Assembly: GCA_009926035.1 (NCBI GenBank)
Contig: RFPQ01000040.1
Span: 1-6,898 of the forward strand
Origin: Betaproteobacteria bacterium
Lineage (GTDB): Bacteria > Pseudomonadota > Gammaproteobacteria > Burkholderiales > Methylophilaceae
DNA length: 6,898 nt
Direction: 5' to 3'
Part shown: positions 1 to 6,898 of the stretch, piece by piece
How the letters are laid out: every line of letters starts with the position of its first letter
Numbering within the stretch: the stretch's first letter is position 1
Position numbers and translations under genes: made by a program
The notes under the pieces: model-generated
What the model was told of the DNA's origin: nothing
Seen by the model: the letters and a program-made list of their open reading frames with translations, nothing else
Database searches by the model: none

Positions 1-503
1 CGTGCAATACACAAACGTTGTTGTTGGCCACCTGATAAATTAAAAGCTAAATCTTGTAATCTATTTTTAACTTCATTCCAAAGTGATGCACCTTTCAATG
101 CTTCTTCAACCTTATCATCAACCGCAGCCTTTGATTTCTCTCCACGCACTCTTAGGCCGTATGCCACATTTTCGTAGATAGACTTTGGAAACGGATTAGG
201 CTTCTGGAACACCATGCTAATGCGCATACGTACCTCAATAGGGTCAACCCCTTTAGCGAGAACATTTGTGTTGTCAGGATGAAGAAGGATTTGACCTTCA
301 TAACGATTGCCGGGATAAAGATCATGCATACGATTAAAGCAACGTAAGAATGTCGATTTGCCACAACCTGATGGTCCAATGAGTGCTGTGATTTTATTTT
401 CATATACGGGGAGACTTACATTTTTTAAAGCCTTAGTTCCATCTGCATAAAAAAAGTTAAGATTTTTTGCTTCAGCTTTAATATTGAGTTTATTTTGTGT
501 CAT
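1..503 (-). CDS. pstB: Phosphate ABC transporter ATP-binding protein PstB (C-terminus beyond the left edge)
   Basis: This is the cytoplasmic ATPase that powers phosphate import through the PstA-PstC channel. Translated from the ATG at 503, it gives 167 complete residues with no stop before the window edge. The Walker A motif GPSGCGKST lies at residues 43-51. The Q-loop region [10 protein letters not shown] follows at 97-106 and contains the KPNPFP stretch typical of PstB. The ABC signature [13 protein letters not shown] starts at residue 156, where the window ends. Walker B, the D-loop and the H-loop are therefore outside the window; family members are usually about 250-270 residues, so roughly a third is missing. 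The start sits 21 bases after the pstA stop and has a modest AGGG ribosome site about 8 bases upstream. It is the last pst gene visible; phoU or phoB/phoR often follow but cannot be seen. The identification is firm. Confidence 0.96.
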   Translation of the reverse strand, partial: MTQNKLNIKAEAKNLNFFYADGTKALKNVSLPVYENKITALIGPSGCGKSTFLRCFNRMHDLYPGNRYEGQILLHPDNTNVLAKGVDPIEVRMRISMVFQKPNPFPKSIYENVAYGLRVRGEKSKAAVDDKVEEALKGASLWNEVKNRLQDLAFNLSGGQQQRLCIA

Positions 504-524
504 TTTTTTCCCTGAAAATAAGAT

Positions 525-1484
525 TTACCACTTAATATTTTTACGAATACGATAACGCAACCAAATAGCTGTTCCATTCATTACAAGTGTGAGCATAATA
601 ATCACTGCACCCGCTGCAGCTGCATTGATATGAAATGCATGTTCGGGTCTTGAGAGCCAGCTAAACATTTGAATAGGTAGAACAGTAAATCCAGATTGTA
701 ACCATTCAAAAGAAATAAATGGAGCTACGCTAGTTATTGGTGCTGGTGGTAAGAACGCAATAAAAGTTAAGGCACCCACAGTAATAATAGGTGCTGTTTC
801 ACCTAGTGCTCGAGCCATGCCGATAATAATTCCGGTCAAAATACCACCAAATGAATATTGAATGACGTGATGTAATACAACTTGCCATTTTGTGGCTCCC
901 ACTGCATAAGCAGCTTCACGAATAGCAATAGGAATGGAGCGAATAGCTTCTCGCGTAGATACAATCACAATAGGTAACATTAATAGACCGAGTGTTAATC
1001 CCGCTGTGACAATCGTTTGGCCAAGATGAAATGTATATACAAATAATCCCAATGCTAATAGACCATAGATAATTGATGGCACACCTGCAAGATTAGTAAC
1101 ATTGATTTCAACAATATCTGTGAACCAATTCTTTGGCGCATATTCTTCTAAATAAACGCCTGCTGCAACACCCATAGGTACTGCAGTGACAAAAGTGACC
1201 AGCATGATTAGCGATGAGCCCACCCATGCCGATAGGATACCTGCGTGTGCTGCACGTCTTGATGGAAAGTCTGTAAAAAATTGATAATTTAATTTAGGGT
1301 AGCCATCCATGACAAGGTCGACAAATAGAATAAGCAATGTAAGGAGAGCGAATATGATGGTCAATAAACCAATCGATGAAAAAATAAAGTCTTTACGCTT
1401 ATGCTTTCGAATCATGGCTCGCACTTCGTTAAGCGTTTTAGGCTTGATTAAACTATGCTCCGAGTCCATTTTATCTATTTCCAT
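525..1484 (-). CDS. pstA: Phosphate ABC transporter permease PstA
   Basis: This is one of the two inner-membrane subunits forming the phosphate channel. The protein has 319 residues. A charged cytoplasmic N-terminus (about 1-32) is followed by hydrophobic segments near 35-59, 82-112, 130-152, 158-176, 212-245 and 285-309, consistent with six transmembrane helices. The cytoplasmic coupling loop (EAA motif) that contacts PstB is REAAYAVGATKWQ at 189-201, followed by the conserved ARALGETAP at 224-232. The E. coli protein is about 296 residues; the extra length here is mostly the N-terminal tail, and Met6 is a possible alternative start. Met1 is preferred because GAGAG lies a suitable distance upstream, inside the end of pstC. 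Only 3 bases separate it from the pstC stop, so translational coupling is likely. PstA is told from PstC by the order of the genes and by the NLAGVPSIIYGLLALGLFVY-type region. Confidence 0.95.
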   Translation of the reverse strand: MEIDKMDSEHSLIKPKTLNEVRAMIRKHKRKDFIFSSIGLLTIIFALLTLLILFVDLVMDGYPKLNYQFFTDFPSRRAAHAGILSAWVGSSLIMLVTFVTAVPMGVAAGVYLEEYAPKNWFTDIVEINVTNLAGVPSIIYGLLALGLFVYTFHLGQTIVTAGLTLGLLMLPIVIVSTREAIRSIPIAIREAAYAVGATKWQVVLHHVIQYSFGGILTGIIIGMARALGETAPIITVGALTFIAFLPPAPITSVAPFISFEWLQSGFTVLPIQMFSWLSRPEHAFHINAAAAGAVIIMLTLVMNGTAIWLRYRIRKNIKW

Positions 1485-1487
1485 GAA

Positions 1488-2420
1488 TTAATATCTCTCT
1501 GCAAATCGTTTACGAGCCATATGGCCTAGGATATTAAATATGAAGGTAAGAATAAATAACACCATACCGGCTGCAAAAATACTCTGATAGCCCAAGCTTC
1601 CATGAGGCAAGTCTCCCATGGCGACTTGCACGATGTAGGCTGTAATTGTCGCTGCGCCTTCTAATGGATTGAATGTAAAGGTCGGTTGTTGTCCTGCTGC
1701 AATGGCGACGACCATCGTCTCTCCGACTGCGCGACTGATACCTAAAATGTATGCTGCAATAATACCGGATGTAGCAGCAGGGGTTACGACACGAATAGCT
1801 GTTTGGAACTTAGTCGCCCCCATGGCATAAGAACCTTCACGCATATTCATCGGCACCGCTCTCATGGCGTCTTCTGCCACCGATGCAATATAAGGAATGA
1901 TCATCACACCCATCACGATACCAGCCCCTAACATGTTAAATGTGGGTAAGTCGGGATTTAACTTCTGCAGTAAAGGTGTGACAAAAAGAAGTGCGAAGTA
2001 ACCAAAGACGACTGTAGGGACACCGACAAGAAGTTCTAAGATAGGCTTGACACTCTCTCGAGTTTTATGAGATGCAAATTCTGAGAGATAGATCGCGGCA
2101 ATCGTACCAATAGGGATAGCTACGCTTAGTGCGATTAAGGAAGTTGTAAGAGTACCTGATACCAAAGGGAGTATGCCGTAGTGGGCATCTTCAAAAAGTG
2201 GGCTCCATTGCTTACTTGTTAGGAATTCAATAACACTGACTTCCTCAAAAAAACCTGCAGCTTCAGTGATTAGAATATAAACTATACCTAAAGTAATAAA
2301 AGTCGCAGCAAGTGCAGCAAACATCAAAATAATTTCGATGACGCGCTCAATAAAGTTTCGCTTAATATTTTTAGCGAGTCTTTTACTGATAGGTGGATCT
2401 TTTAATTCAGTCGTTGTCAA
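1488..2420 (-). CDS. pstC: Phosphate ABC transporter permease PstC (TTG start)
   Basis: This is the partner permease of PstA in the inner membrane, taking phosphate released by PstS. It has 310 residues. A basic cytoplasmic tail (1-26) precedes hydrophobic segments near 28-52, 84-112, 130-150, 163-183, 217-243 and 278-299. The EAA coupling loop is REGSYAMGATKFQ at 194-206, followed by SRAVGETMVVA at 229-239; LVGVPTVVFGYFALLFVTPL at 131-150 is typical of the PstC/PstA family. The start is TTG: no ATG or GTG occurs in frame between it and the upstream in-frame TAA at 2451-2453, and the next Met, residue 33, would fall inside the first membrane helix. The ribosome site upstream is poor (only an A-rich AGAAA stretch), so translation may be deliberately low compared with pstS. 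It lies 117 bases after pstS, behind an intrinsic terminator. Confidence 0.95.
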   Translation of the reverse strand: MTTTELKDPPISKRLAKNIKRNFIERVIEIILMFAALAATFITLGIVYILITEAAGFFEEVSVIEFLTSKQWSPLFEDAHYGILPLVSGTLTTSLIALSVAIPIGTIAAIYLSEFASHKTRESVKPILELLVGVPTVVFGYFALLFVTPLLQKLNPDLPTFNMLGAGIVMGVMIIPYIASVAEDAMRAVPMNMREGSYAMGATKFQTAIRVVTPAATSGIIAAYILGISRAVGETMVVAIAAGQQPTFTFNPLEGAATITAYIVQVAMGDLPHGSLGYQSIFAAGMVLFILTFIFNILGHMARKRFAERY

Positions 2421-2470
2421 TTTATTTTTTTCTATAGAGTTGCATAAAAATTATTGTATCGTTTCAAAGT

Positions 2471-2501
2471 AAAAAAAGGCGGCCTTTATGCCGCCTTTTT
2501 T
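2471..2501 (-). terminator. Intercistronic intrinsic terminator (attenuator) between pstS and pstC
   Basis: The arms GGCGGC (2478-2483) and GCCGCC (2490-2495) form a perfect 6-bp GC stem around a 6-base loop. It is extended by six A-T pairs (2472-2477 with 2496-2501). Read on the minus strand the hairpin ends in a run of seven U, the form of a Rho-independent terminator; being symmetric, it could also work from the other strand. It lies 36 bases after the pstS stop and 50 bases before the pstC start. Because pstCAB has no obvious promoter of its own, I read it as a partial terminator that sets PstS in excess over the membrane subunits. The structure is seen directly; its leakiness is inferred. 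Confidence 0.9.
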
Positions 2502-2537
2502 ATTCGTTACTTACTTGCTTTATAGGCCTTTCAGTGC

Positions 2538-3512
2538 TTAGTCTTTGATGCGTTTAATCAAGTCTTCAATCTTTAAACCCACCTCATTTTTACCATCAAA
2601 GCCTGTACCCGCTTTTTTAGATTGCCAGTGTTTGGATACCGCCGCGTACTCTGAAGAATTGAGCGGGACATATTTCACTTCTTTAACGAGCTTAGGTGCA
2701 TTAGCTAGATAGTATTCCACAAAAGCTTTCACGTCTTTATCAAAGTGACCTTTGGTAGCATGCACATAGATAAATAAAGGGCGCGCTAAAGGTTGGTAAG
2801 TGCCATCCATCACAGTTTGTTCTGATGGCGCAACACCATTCGTTTTACCTTTAGCTACGATAGAGACTGCGTTAAGTTTGTCTTTGTTTTCGAGATAGTA
2901 TGCAAGACCAAAGTAACCCATACCGCCTTTATCACCTGACACACCTGTCACTAAGACATTGTCATCTTCAGACGCTGTGTAGTCTGAGCGTGATGATTTA
3001 GCTCGACCATTAATCGCTTCTGTGAAGTAGTCAAAAGTACCTGAGTCAGCACCTGGGCCAAATAATTTCATGGGTTGATTAGGCCATGCAGGGTTGACAT
3101 CTTTCCAGTTTTTAACAGAGCTACCGGATTGCCAAATTTTATTGAGTTCATCAACGGTCATTGTTTTTGCCCAGTCATTACCTTTATTAGTCACGACTGT
3201 TAGTGCGTCGTAAGCAATAGGTAATTCGATGTAGGCAATCCCAGCTTCGGCACACATGTCCATTTCCTTTTTTGAGATCGGACGGGAAGCGTTAGAAATT
3301 ACTGTTTCACCGCGACAGAATTTTTTAAAGCCACCACCGGTACCTGAAACACCCACAGTCACTTTAGTGCCTGTTTTCTTTTGGAAGTCTTCGGCAACCG
3401 CTTCAGTAATTGGGTAAACCGTAGAAGAACCATCAATCGCAATTGTTTTATCCGCTGCGTTGATGCTGTATGAGAAAGTAAAGGTTGAAGCAACTAAAGC
3501 GCTAGATTTCAT
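2538..3512 (-). CDS. pstS: Periplasmic phosphate-binding protein PstS
   Basis: This protein captures phosphate in the periplasm and delivers it to PstC-PstA. It has 324 residues. The N-terminal 19-20 residues look like a short Sec signal peptide with likely cleavage near SINA-A. No lipobox cysteine is present. Phosphate-contact regions are visible in order: [17 protein letters not shown] (27-43), [17 protein letters not shown] (54-70) continuing to SRPIS, and [12 protein letters not shown] (152-163), whose Ser-Gly-Thr turn and nearby Arg/Asp residues are typical of the family. Cys66 and Cys87 are the only cysteines and could form a periplasmic disulfide. The ATG is fixed by AGGAG six bases upstream. 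It is the first gene of the operon, directly below a consensus Pho box, and is followed by a terminator hairpin. Identification is firm; the signal peptide is less hydrophobic and less basic than usual. Confidence 0.97.
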   Translation of the reverse strand: MKSSALVASTFTFSYSINAADKTIAIDGSSTVYPITEAVAEDFQKKTGTKVTVGVSGTGGGFKKFCRGETVISNASRPISKKEMDMCAEAGIAYIELPIAYDALTVVTNKGNDWAKTMTVDELNKIWQSGSSVKNWKDVNPAWPNQPMKLFGPGADSGTFDYFTEAINGRAKSSRSDYTASEDDNVLVTGVSGDKGGMGYFGLAYYLENKDKLNAVSIVAKGKTNGVAPSEQTVMDGTYQPLARPLFIYVHATKGHFDKDVKAFVEYYLANAPKLVKEVKYVPLNSSEYAAVSKHWQSKKAGTGFDGKNEVGLKIEDLIKRIKD

Positions 3513-3518
3513 TAAAGG

Positions 3519-3523
3519 CTCCT
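3519..3523 (-). promoter_or_regulatory. Strong Shine-Dalgarno site of pstS
   Basis: AGGAG on the minus strand lies six bases before the pstS ATG. It decides the start, since no other start codon occurs in frame upstream. It is clearly stronger than the site in front of pstC, which fits a need for more PstS than permease. Confidence 0.85.
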
Positions 3524-3554
3524 GGATTTGTTTTAAGTTATTGAATCTGGAGTT

Positions 3555-3560
3555 AGTGTA
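3555..3560 (-). promoter_or_regulatory. -10 element of the PhoB-dependent pstS promoter
   Basis: TACACT on the minus strand matches TATAAT at four of six positions. It begins ten bases after the end of the Pho box, the spacing known for Pho promoters, where the box replaces the -35 element. No good -35 hexamer is present, as expected for an activator-dependent promoter. Transcription would start near 3548, leaving a leader of about 36 bases. The exact start is inferred. Confidence 0.7.
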
Positions 3561-3570
3561 TGGATTAATT

Positions 3571-3588
3571 GTGACAGATATATGACAG
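3571..3588 (-). promoter_or_regulatory. Pho box (PhoB operator) upstream of pstS
   Basis: On the minus strand this reads CTGTCAT-ATAT-CTGTCAC: two 7-bp direct repeats separated by four A/T bases. It fits the full 18-bp E. coli Pho box consensus, counting the accepted C/T at the last position. Phosphorylated PhoB binds such boxes as a tandem dimer and contacts sigma-70. Its place directly upstream of the pstS -10 makes phosphate-starvation control very likely. The operator also lies upstream of the divergent prfB promoter. Confidence 0.95.
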
Positions 3589-3611
3589 AAAATTAAGTAG
3601 CCATTTAAATG

Positions 3612-3617
3612 TATAAT
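3612..3617 (+). promoter_or_regulatory. Probable -10 element of the prfB promoter
   Basis: A perfect TATAAT lies 27 bases before the prfB ATG, preceded by TG directly next to the hexamer (not the exact TGnTATAAT extended form). The expected -35 position, about 3588-3595, is A/T-rich and has no good TTGACA match. The start of transcription would be near 3624. It is the best rightward promoter in the intergenic region, supported by sequence only. Confidence 0.6.
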
Positions 3618-3644
3618 TCATTGTTTTAATGGATAAAAAAGTTC

Positions 3645-4749
3645 ATGGACGCAGAAACCCTCAACATGATTCAGTACCGACTCGATGGATTAAATGAACG
3701 CCATCAGGCACTTAGGGGGTATCTTTGACTTTGACGTCAAAAAGTCTCGCTTAGATCAAATTTCAAAGGAGCTTGAAGACCCCTCTATTTGGAATGATCA
3801 AGCTAAAAGTCAAACCTTAGGCAAAGAAAAGCGTGAGCTCGACTTTATTGTGAATGGACTTGAGACGCTTGCGATGAATTTGAAAGATCAGTGCGAATTA
3901 TTTGAATTAGCTCGCATTGAAAATGATGATGAGACGCTTAAGGTGGTTTTAGAGGAGAGTGACACTTTAGAAAAAAGTGTCGAGGCGATGGAATTTCGCC
4001 GAATGTTTTCCCATCCCATGGATGCGAACAACTGCTTCATTAACTTTCAGTCAGGTAGTGGCGGTACTGAAGCGCAAGATTGGGCGAATATGCTTCTTCG
4101 CATGTATATAAGGTATGGAGAACGAAAAGGTTTTAAAGTAGAAGTGCTTGATATTTCAGATGGAGATATCGCCGGCATTAAAAGTGCTACATTAAAAATA
4201 TCTGGCGATTATGCTTTTGGGCATTTAAGAACCGAAACGGGCGTACATCGATTGGTTCGTAAGTCCCCCTTTGATTCAGGCAATAGACGTCATACATCTT
4301 TTGCAAGTGTGCAGGTATATCCTGAGGTGGATGATTCGATTGAAGTCGATATCAATCCAGCGGATTTAAGAATTGATACTTTCAGAGCTTCAGGGGCTGG
4401 AGGGCAACATATCAATAAGACTGACTCAGCGGTTCGTATTACGCACATCCCAACCAATACGGTGGTGCAATGTCAGGATGATCGATCACAACATCGCAAC
4501 AAAGCAGAAGCGATGAATATGTTACGCGCACAACTTTATGCGTTAGAGTTAAATAAACGTAACGAAGAAAAGCAAGCATTAGAAGATGCTAAAACAGATA
4601 TAGGTTGGGGACATCAAATTCGAAGTTATGTGCTTGATCAATCGCGCATCAAAGATTTACGTACAAATGTTGAAGTTGGAAATACGCAAGGTGTGCTTGA
4701 TGGCGACCTTGATCCATTTATTAGTGAAAGTTTAAAGCAGGGAGTATAA
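3645..4749 (+). CDS. prfB: Peptide chain release factor 2 (RF2), made by programmed +1 frameshift
   Basis: RF2 recognises UAA and UGA in the ribosomal A site and triggers peptide release. The frame from the ATG at 3645 reads 27 codons (ending LRGYL) to an in-frame TGA at 3726-3728. A +1 slip on CTT continues at GAC (3727) for 340 more residues, giving 367 in all; E. coli RF2 has 365. Positions in the shifted product: an N-terminal helical domain (about 1-115), the codon-recognition motif Ser207-Pro208-Phe209 that marks RF2 rather than RF1, and the catalytic loop GGQ at 252-254. The residue two before the SGAGGQ glycine run is Ala248, the usual active form, unlike Thr246 of E. coli K-12. An in-frame TAA at 3627-3629 excludes earlier starts. 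Met8 is possible but gives a shorter N-terminus than relatives. The ribosome site is weak. lysS follows after 3 bases. Confidence 0.97.
3714..3729 (+). other. prfB programmed +1 frameshift signal
   Basis: The 16 bases AGGGGGTATCTTTGAC contain all parts of the classic RF2 recoding site. They are an internal Shine-Dalgarno-like AGGGGG, a three-base spacer TAT, the slippery codon CTT (3723-3725), and TGA followed by C, a poor termination context. When RF2 is scarce the ribosome stalls at TGA, tRNA-Leu slips from CUU to UUU, and reading resumes at GAC. When RF2 is plentiful, translation stops after 27 residues. To my knowledge the string is identical to the E. coli site. Confidence 0.97.
4741..4744 (+). 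promoter_or_regulatory. Shine-Dalgarno site of lysS inside the end of prfB
   Basis: GGAG lies eight bases before the TTG start of lysS and overlaps the last prfB codons. It supports the TTG as the true start and suggests that ribosomes finishing prfB feed lysS translation. Confidence 0.7.
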
Positions 4750-4752
4750 AAG

Positions 4753-6273
4753 TTGTCACAAGAAAATCAACCCATAGAGCAAAATGAAAATCACGTCATT
4801 CAAGAGCGACGTGAAAAATTAAAAAAAATAAGAGAAGCGGGCGTGGCATTTCCAAACGATTTTCGCCCACAACATTTTGCAAAAACTATACATCAAGAAT
4901 TTGGTGCGTTAGAGAATGACACGCTTGAACCTAAAGCAGTTGAAGTGACTGTGGCAGGACGCATGATGCTAAAACGTGTCATGGGTAAAGCGAGTTTTGC
5001 AACACTTCAAGATGGATCTGGACGCATTCAACTTTTTATCTCAAAAGAAAATATTACAAGTAGTGACGCAGAAACTATTTATGAACATTTTAAACATTGG
5101 GATTTAGGCGATATTTTAGGTGCGAGTGGCGTGTTATTTAAAACTAAAACAGGTGAGCTCTCGATTCGAGTAAATCATTTGCGATTACTCACGAAATCTA
5201 TTCGACCACTCCCTGAAAAATTTCATGGGCTAGCTGATCAAGAAGTCAAGTATCGTCAACGTTATGTTGATCTCATTATGAGCGATGAAACAAAACAAAC
5301 GTTTTTAACGAGATCAAAAATTATGAGTGGCATTCGTGCGTTCATGGTGAAACATTGTTTCAATGAAGTCGAGACACCCATGCTTCATCCTATTCCGGGA
5401 GGTGCAGCAGCTAAACCATTTATCACACATCACAATGCACTCGATATGCAAATGTATATGCGAATTGCACCTGAGCTCTATTTAAAAAGATTAGTGGTGG
5501 GTGGATTCGATCGTGTCTTTGAAATTAATCGTAACTTTAGAAATGAAGGATTGAGTGTGAGACACAATCCAGAGTTCACGATGATGGAATTTTATGCGGC
5601 TTATACAGATTACAACTGGCTCATGCAATTCACAGAAGATTGTATTCGTGACGCTGCGATGATTGCATTAAGTAAAACAACCATTGAATATCAGGGCCGT
5701 GAAATTAATTTTGACAAACCGTTTGAGCGGCTCACTATTGTAGGCGCTATCAAAAAATATGCACCGCAATATACTGACGCTGAACTTAATGATGAAAAAT
5801 TTTTACGTACCGAACTTTTAAAATATGATCACAAAGCTTTTGATCATGCAGGCTTAGGTGCGTTGCAACTAGCCCTCTTTGAAGGCACAGCCGAAGGGCA
5901 ACTTTGGAATCCAACCTATATTATTGATTACCCGGTTGAAGTTTCGCCACTTGCAAGAGCGTCTGACAAAAATAAAGAGATCACAGAGCGCTTCGAACTT
6001 TTTATCGCAGGTCGAGAAATTGCAAATGGATTCTCAGAATTAAATGATGCAGAAGATCAAGCTCAACGTTTCCATCATCAGGCAAAAGCGAAAGAAGCCG
6101 GAGATCATGAAGCGATGTTCTATGATGCCGATTTTATTCGTGCACTTGAATATGGTATGCCACCCACCGGTGGATGTGGTATAGGCATCGATCGACTTGT
6201 GATGCTTCTTACCAATAGTTCTTCGATTCGTGATGTGATTTTATTTCCACATATGCGTCCAGAAATTAATTAA
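4753..6273 (+). CDS. lysS: Lysyl-tRNA synthetase, class II (TTG start)
   Basis: This enzyme charges tRNA-Lys with lysine using ATP, in the cytoplasm. It has 506 residues; E. coli LysS has 505. A charged N-terminal helix with [12 protein letters not shown] (19-30) leads into an OB-fold anticodon-binding domain (about 64-150, with [22 protein letters not shown]). The class II catalytic core follows: motif 1 around 192-222 with Pro209; motif 2 [11 protein letters not shown] at 256-266, with ATP-binding Arg263; and motif 3 [12 protein letters not shown] from 474, with Arg481. The lysine pocket segment [13 protein letters not shown] (420-432) is present, including Glu422, Asn425 and Glu429. The TTG start is forced: the prfB stop TAA is in the same frame two codons upstream, and the next Met (residue 71) lies inside the OB-fold. 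Relatives begin with a similar short tail. It is in a tight operon with prfB, and a carbonic anhydrase gene follows after 14 bases. Confidence 0.97.
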   Translation: MSQENQPIEQNENHVIQERREKLKKIREAGVAFPNDFRPQHFAKTIHQEFGALENDTLEPKAVEVTVAGRMMLKRVMGKASFATLQDGSGRIQLFISKENITSSDAETIYEHFKHWDLGDILGASGVLFKTKTGELSIRVNHLRLLTKSIRPLPEKFHGLADQEVKYRQRYVDLIMSDETKQTFLTRSKIMSGIRAFMVKHCFNEVETPMLHPIPGGAAAKPFITHHNALDMQMYMRIAPELYLKRLVVGGFDRVFEINRNFRNEGLSVRHNPEFTMMEFYAAYTDYNWLMQFTEDCIRDAAMIALSKTTIEYQGREINFDKPFERLTIVGAIKKYAPQYTDAELNDEKFLRTELLKYDHKAFDHAGLGALQLALFEGTAEGQLWNPTYIIDYPVEVSPLARASDKNKEITERFELFIAGREIANGFSELNDAEDQAQRFHHQAKAKEAGDHEAMFYDADFIRALEYGMPPTGGCGIGIDRLVMLLTNSSSIRDVILFPHMRPEIN

Positions 6274-6287
6274 TAAAAGAGTTTGAT

Positions 6288-6898
6288 ATGTACCGTCATC
6301 CTGAAATTGATCGAGATAAGATAACACCTAAACAAGCGCTCGATATTTTGATCGAGGGCAATCAACGATTTAAAAATAATGTGCTCCGAGAGCATGACAT
6401 GCTTCGCGTGAGAGATGAGAATGTGAATAAGCAACATCCATTTGCATCAGTTTTGAGTTGCAGTGATTCGCGCACAACCGTCGAACTTATTTTTGATCAG
6501 AATTTAGGTGATATTTTTAGTGTACGTCTTGCGGGTAATATCGCATCCAATAAAGCGATTGGTAGCTTAGAATTTTCTTGTAAGTATCTGGGCTCTAAAT
6601 TAGTTGTGGTGATGGGGCACTCAAATTGTGGCGCAATCAAGGCAGCGTGTGATCATTACAAGGGTGGCAATATCGGCGAGATTATTGAGCTCATCGATCC
6701 CGCCGTCCATTTAGAAAACACAATTATAGATAATCGTGATTCGACTAATGATTTATTTGTGAGTAAGGTTTGCTTTCATAACGTCGAAATACAGATGGAG
6801 CGCATACTAAAAAGAAGCTCACTCCTCACTGAGATGATTAAGAAAAAAGAAATTGGCTTGATTGGAGCTGTTTATAATTTAGCCACAGGCGAAGTTGA
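6288..6898 (+). CDS. Beta-class carbonic anhydrase (C-terminus beyond the right edge)
   Basis: Carbonic anhydrase converts CO2 and water to bicarbonate and a proton, supplying bicarbonate for carboxylases. The 203 complete residues stay open to the window edge. The zinc-site motifs of the beta class are intact: CSDSR at 58-62 (zinc ligand Cys58, catalytic Asp60-Arg62 pair) and GHSNCGA at 110-116 (zinc ligands His111 and Cys114). Between them, ELIFDQNLGDIFSVRLAGN (66-84) and AIGSLEF match the family. The usual Val-Pro after CSDSR is Thr-Thr here. No signal peptide or membrane segment is visible, so it should be cytoplasmic. The final visible stretch IGAVYNLATGEV is the terminal strand typical of the family, so few residues should be missing from a protein of roughly 210-225. 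AAGAG lies six bases before the ATG. There is no terminator after lysS, so cotranscription is likely. Family assignment is firm; the gene symbol (can, cynT or other) cannot be decided. Confidence 0.94.
   Translation, partial: MYRHPEIDRDKITPKQALDILIEGNQRFKNNVLREHDMLRVRDENVNKQHPFASVLSCSDSRTTVELIFDQNLGDIFSVRLAGNIASNKAIGSLEFSCKYLGSKLVVVMGHSNCGAIKAACDHYKGGNIGEIIELIDPAVHLENTIIDNRDSTNDLFVSKVCFHNVEIQMERILKRSSLLTEMIKKKEIGLIGAVYNLATGEV

Noticed and set aside
152..403. Open frame of 83 codons on the minus strand
   Set aside because: It lies in another frame of pstB, whose Walker A and Q-loop are encoded by the same bases; the translation shows no family resemblance.
1309..1491. Open frame of 60 codons on the plus strand
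   Set aside because: It is antisense to the start of pstA, lacks recognisable features, and no promoter or ribosome site supports it.
2421..2470. Possible internal promoter for pstC (TTGAAA, TACAAT and TATAGA on the minus strand)
   Set aside because: None of the hexamers pair with acceptable 16-18 base spacing, and no Pho box is present; the A/T-rich DNA gives such matches by chance.
3629..3697. Small open frame ATG (3629) to TGA (3695-3697), a possible leader peptide before prfB
   Set aside because: About 22 codons overlapping the prfB start in another frame, with no ribosome site and unremarkable composition; overlap by chance is simpler.
3726..3728. In-frame TGA making prfB look like a pseudogene
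   Set aside because: The surrounding AGGGGGTATCTTTGAC is the known programmed frameshift site and the rest of RF2 is intact.
1..6898. Undescribed system, mobile element, CRISPR array or RNA gene
   Set aside because: All long frames are conserved core genes, and the gaps (21, 3, 117, 132, 3 and 14 bases) are too small for a hidden cassette; no repeats, inverted ends or tRNA-like folds were seen by eye.

Overview
The window is a bacterial chromosomal segment with two divergent transcription units. They meet at a 132-bp intergenic region (3513-3644). Leftward (minus strand) runs the high-affinity phosphate transporter operon pstS-pstC-pstA-pstB, with pstB cut by the left edge. Rightward (plus strand) run prfB (release factor 2, with its programmed +1 frameshift), lysS (lysyl-tRNA synthetase) and a beta-class carbonic anhydrase cut by the right edge. 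Coding density is very high: gaps inside the units are 3 to 21 bp, except for a 117-bp pstS-pstC gap that holds an intrinsic terminator.

The organism is most likely a Gram-negative proteobacterium. PstS has an export signal, the pstS promoter carries a consensus enterobacterial-type Pho box, and the RF2 and LysS proteins closely resemble the E. coli proteins as I remember them. The DNA is AT-rich and the layout is compact. Together with the prfB-lysS pair, this would suit a low-GC, streamlined betaproteobacterium such as a Methylophilaceae member. That placement is an inference from general resemblance, not something the sequence proves.

Regulation is unusually readable here. Under phosphate starvation PhoB should bind the Pho box (3571-3588, CTGTCAT-ATAT-CTGTCAC) and drive pstS from a -10 element ten bases downstream. 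The terminator after pstS should let only part of the transcripts reach pstC, pstA and pstB, giving more binding protein than membrane complex. On the other side, prfB reads 27 codons to an in-frame TGA and must slip +1 at CTT-TGA-C to make the 367-residue factor. This is the classic self-limiting circuit of RF2.

I see no novel system, mobile element, CRISPR array or RNA gene. Every stretch is accounted for by conserved core genes or short regulatory sites. The points worth a second look are the regulatory sites, the two TTG starts, the carbonic anhydrase tucked behind lysS, and the short, rather polar PstS signal peptide.
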